This document shows, in pieces, positions 39,040 to 64,000 of a stretch of DNA of 64,000 nucleotides (positions are counted from its first letter, which is position 1; each line of letters opens with the position of its first letter). Where the stretch lies: contig NC_090967.1 of the NCBI RefSeq assembly GCF_040807025.1, forward strand, positions 5,640,001-5,704,000, in the 5' to 3' direction. This stretch comes from Struthio camelus. Taxonomy: Eukaryota > Chordata > Aves > Struthioniformes > Struthionidae. A program made the translations under genes and the position numbers. The notes beneath the pieces are model-generated. The model had not been told where the DNA came from. It ran no database searches and worked only from the letters and a program-made list of their open reading frames with translations.

Positions 39040-40090
39040 CGCCATGCTGGAGTGCACTGGGCTGGGTCAGCCCACGCCAGGCCGGACCATGCTGCACTGT
39101 GCCGGGCTGTGCCAGGCTGTGCTGGACCGTGCTGCACCATGCTGCACCGTGCTGGGCTGTGCCAGGCTGTGCTGGACCATGGTGCACCATGCTGCACCGT
39201 GCCAGGCTGTGCCAGGCTGTGCTGGACCGTGCTGCACCATGCTGCGCCGTGCCGGGCTGTGCCAGGCTGTGCTGGACCGTGCTGCACCATGCTGCACCGT
39301 GCTGGGCTGTGCCAGGCTGTGCTGGACCATGGTGCACCATGCTGCACCGTGCCAGGCTGTGCCAGGCTGTGCTGGACCGTGCTGCACCATGCTGCGCCGT
39401 GCCGGGCTGTGCCAGGCTGTGCTGGACCATGGTGCACCATGCTGCACCGTGCTGGGCTGTGCCAGGCTGTGCTGGACCGTGCTGCACCATGCTGCGCCGT
39501 GCCGGGCTGTGCCAGGCTGTGCTGGACTGTGCTGCACCATGCTGCACCGTGCCGGGCTGTGCCAGGCTGTGCTGGACCGTGCTGCACCATGCTGCACCGT
39601 GCCAGGCTGTGCCAGGCTGTGCTGGACCGTGCTGCACCATGCTGCGCCGTGCCGGGCTGTGCCAGGCTGTGCTGGACTGTGCTGCACCATGCTGCGCCGT
39701 GCCGGGCTGTGCCAGGCTGTGCTGGACCGTGCTGCACCATGCTGCGCCGTGCCGGGCTGTGCCAGGCTGTGCTGGACCGTGCTGCACCATGCTGCACCGT
39801 GCTGGGCTGTGCCAGGCTGTGCTGGACTGTGCTGCACCATGCTGCACCGTGCCATGCCGAGCCCGGCTGTGCTGCACCGTGCTGCACCATGCTGTGCCGT
39901 GCTGGGCTGTGCCAGGCTGTGCCGGACCGCGCTGCACCGGGCCAGACCATGCCGTGCTGTGCCCGGCGATGCCAGGCTGTGCTGGACCGCGCTGCACCGG
40001 GCTGGACCATGCTGCACCATGCCAGGCTGTGCTGGACTGGGCCATGCTAGATCACACTGTGCTGTGCCAGGCCGTGCCAGGCCGTGCCGA
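39040..40090. repeat. Minisatellite of 10-bp subunits in 50-bp units, between IL12RB1 and MAST3
   Basis: Units such as GCTGGGCTGT GCCAGGCTGT GCTGGACCGT GCTGCACCAT GCTGCACCGT: five related decamers of the form GCTGNNCYGT per unit, about 20 units. The decamers themselves are clearly diverged copies of one another, so the array has at least two levels of repetition. It sits between the IL12RB1 promoter and the first MAST3 exon. Confidence 0.95.
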
Positions 40091-40169
40091 GCCGCGGCAG
40101 CCCGGGCCGGAGCCGCCGCACCGCGGGCTGGGCTGGGGCTGAAGCGCGTCAGCTGACGCCGCGGCGCCG

Positions 40170-40515
40170 CTGGGCGGCAGCACCGGGAGCCCCGGCGGCA
40201 GCGGGAGCCCCGACAGCAGCAGGAGCCCCGGCAGCACCGGCAGCCTCGGGAGCAGCGGGAGCCCCGGCAGCACCGGGAGCAGCGGGAGCCCCGGCAGCAC
40301 CAGCAGCACCGGCAGCACCGGCAGCACCGGGAGCACCGGCAGCACCAGCAGCACCGGCAGCACCAGCAGCACCAGCAGCACCGGCAGCACCGGCAGCACC
40401 GGGAGCACCGGGAGCACCGGCAGCACCAGCAGCACCGGCAGCACCGGCAGCACCAGCAGCACCGGCAGCACCAGCAGCACCGGCAGCACCAGCAGCACCG
40501 GCAGCAGCGGGAGCG
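40170..40515 (+). repeat. MAST3: Imperfect 9-bp CAGCACCGG repeat in MAST3 5' region
   Basis: About 35 imperfect nonamers (GGCAGCACC / GGGAGCACC / AGCAGCACC) ending 27 bases before the MAST3 start codon at 40542. Since nine is divisible by three, the reading frames stay open. The frame of the MAST3 ATG is open back to an in-frame TGA at 40140-40142 but contains no other ATG, so the AUG call stands. Confidence 0.9.
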
Positions 40516-40541
40516 CGGCGAGGCGGCGAGGCGCAGCCGGC

Positions 40542-63411
<22,870 letters not shown>

Positions 63412-64000
63412 GTAAGAGCCAGCAGCTCCCACATCGCCAGTGCACCTCTGCGCTCAGAGCTGCTTACATCTGCATCCTCCGCAGTGACCCTGGGACAGTA
63501 CCAGGCTGTGTGATCTCCATTATGGTCTGCATCTGCCCAGAGAGGAGATGTCACAGTAGAAAGAGCCTTTTCTGTTCAACCTGGTCAGTCTGCCATGGCA
63601 GTTGCTGCAATTTAACAGCCTGGCTGGCCTACAGAGGCAAGCTAACACTGTTTACAGTGCTAGAGCCATTTCTTGGAGAGGAGAGGCTGGATTTTCCCAG
63701 TGGAGTGCAGAGATGTAAACTACTATGCAAGTTTTCTCATTCGATTTTTGTTTTTACGCGTTACACTCAATTTCTAAAACGCTCTCCTTTGTTGATGAAT
63801 CTGATTTGAAATCCTGTGGTTACAGATTTGATCGGTCTCTCTCTTGGAGCCCAATTGGCTAGTGTTTCCAGCGTTTTCTGCAGCTGGAAGAAGCTGTTGT
63901 GCCAAAGCATGCTGCTGGCATGTTCTCTTTAAGATCTCCCCTCCTAGGCCAGATCATAGGGCTGCGTTTTTTTTATTTACCCTTTAAGCTTAGAGGCACG
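63412..64000. other. MAST3: MAST3 intron running off the window
   Basis: Sequence after the donor (GTAAGA) of the exon ending LLECL. The next family exon (starting EFDPEEFYHLLE in relatives) is not present before the right edge. Confidence 0.6.

Overview
The window is vertebrate nuclear DNA, most likely from a bird (a GC-rich microchromosome matching chicken chromosome 28). Evidence: multi-exon genes with GT-AG introns; the gene order ARRDC2 - IL12RB1 - MAST3, which is also found at human 19p13.11; very short GC-rich introns; CpG islands; and many GC-rich minisatellites. A bird fits best, but a crocodilian or turtle cannot be excluded from sequence alone. All gene names come from recognising translated exons; no database search was run.

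Layout. 1-5300: moderate GC, no gene recognised. 5300-9200 (minus): an intronless-coding BTB-BACK-Kelch gene of the ENC family (ENC1-like, probably ENC3), with its 3'UTR and a CpG-island promoter. 10650-12960 (minus): PEX11G, five coding exons, 235 aa. 15990-24735 (plus): ARRDC2, an alpha-arrestin with two alternative first coding exons, 405 or 398 aa. 24740-29765: CpG-dense intergenic DNA holding a 22-copy G-rich minisatellite. 29765-38250 (minus): IL12RB1, the IL-12/IL-23 receptor beta-1 chain, 15 coding exons and 670 aa, with three of its introns occupied by large tandem arrays. 40540 to beyond 64000 (plus): the 5' part of MAST3. It has three phase-compatible alternative N-termini and encodes the pre-kinase (DUF1908) region; the kinase and PDZ domains lie past the right edge.

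The genes do not form one pathway: E3-ligase adaptor (ENC), peroxisome division (PEX11G), NEDD4-ligase adaptor (ARRDC2), cytokine receptor (IL12RB1) and microtubule-associated kinase (MAST3). Their common feature is the setting. At least twelve unrelated GC-rich tandem arrays lie between about 17.9 and 49.6 kb, all in introns, promoters, UTRs or intergenic DNA, and none interrupts a recognised coding exon. Several show higher-order structure (152 bp, 113 bp and 300 bp periods). One array, just upstream of a MAST3 alternative first exon, repeats RFX X-box-like and YY1-like motifs about ten to fourteen times.

I found no evidence of a wholly new biological system. The most interesting points are the MAST3 N-terminal alternatives with the motif-bearing array, the retained ENC paralogue, and an apparently intact IL12RB1 inside sequence that short-read assemblies usually lose.
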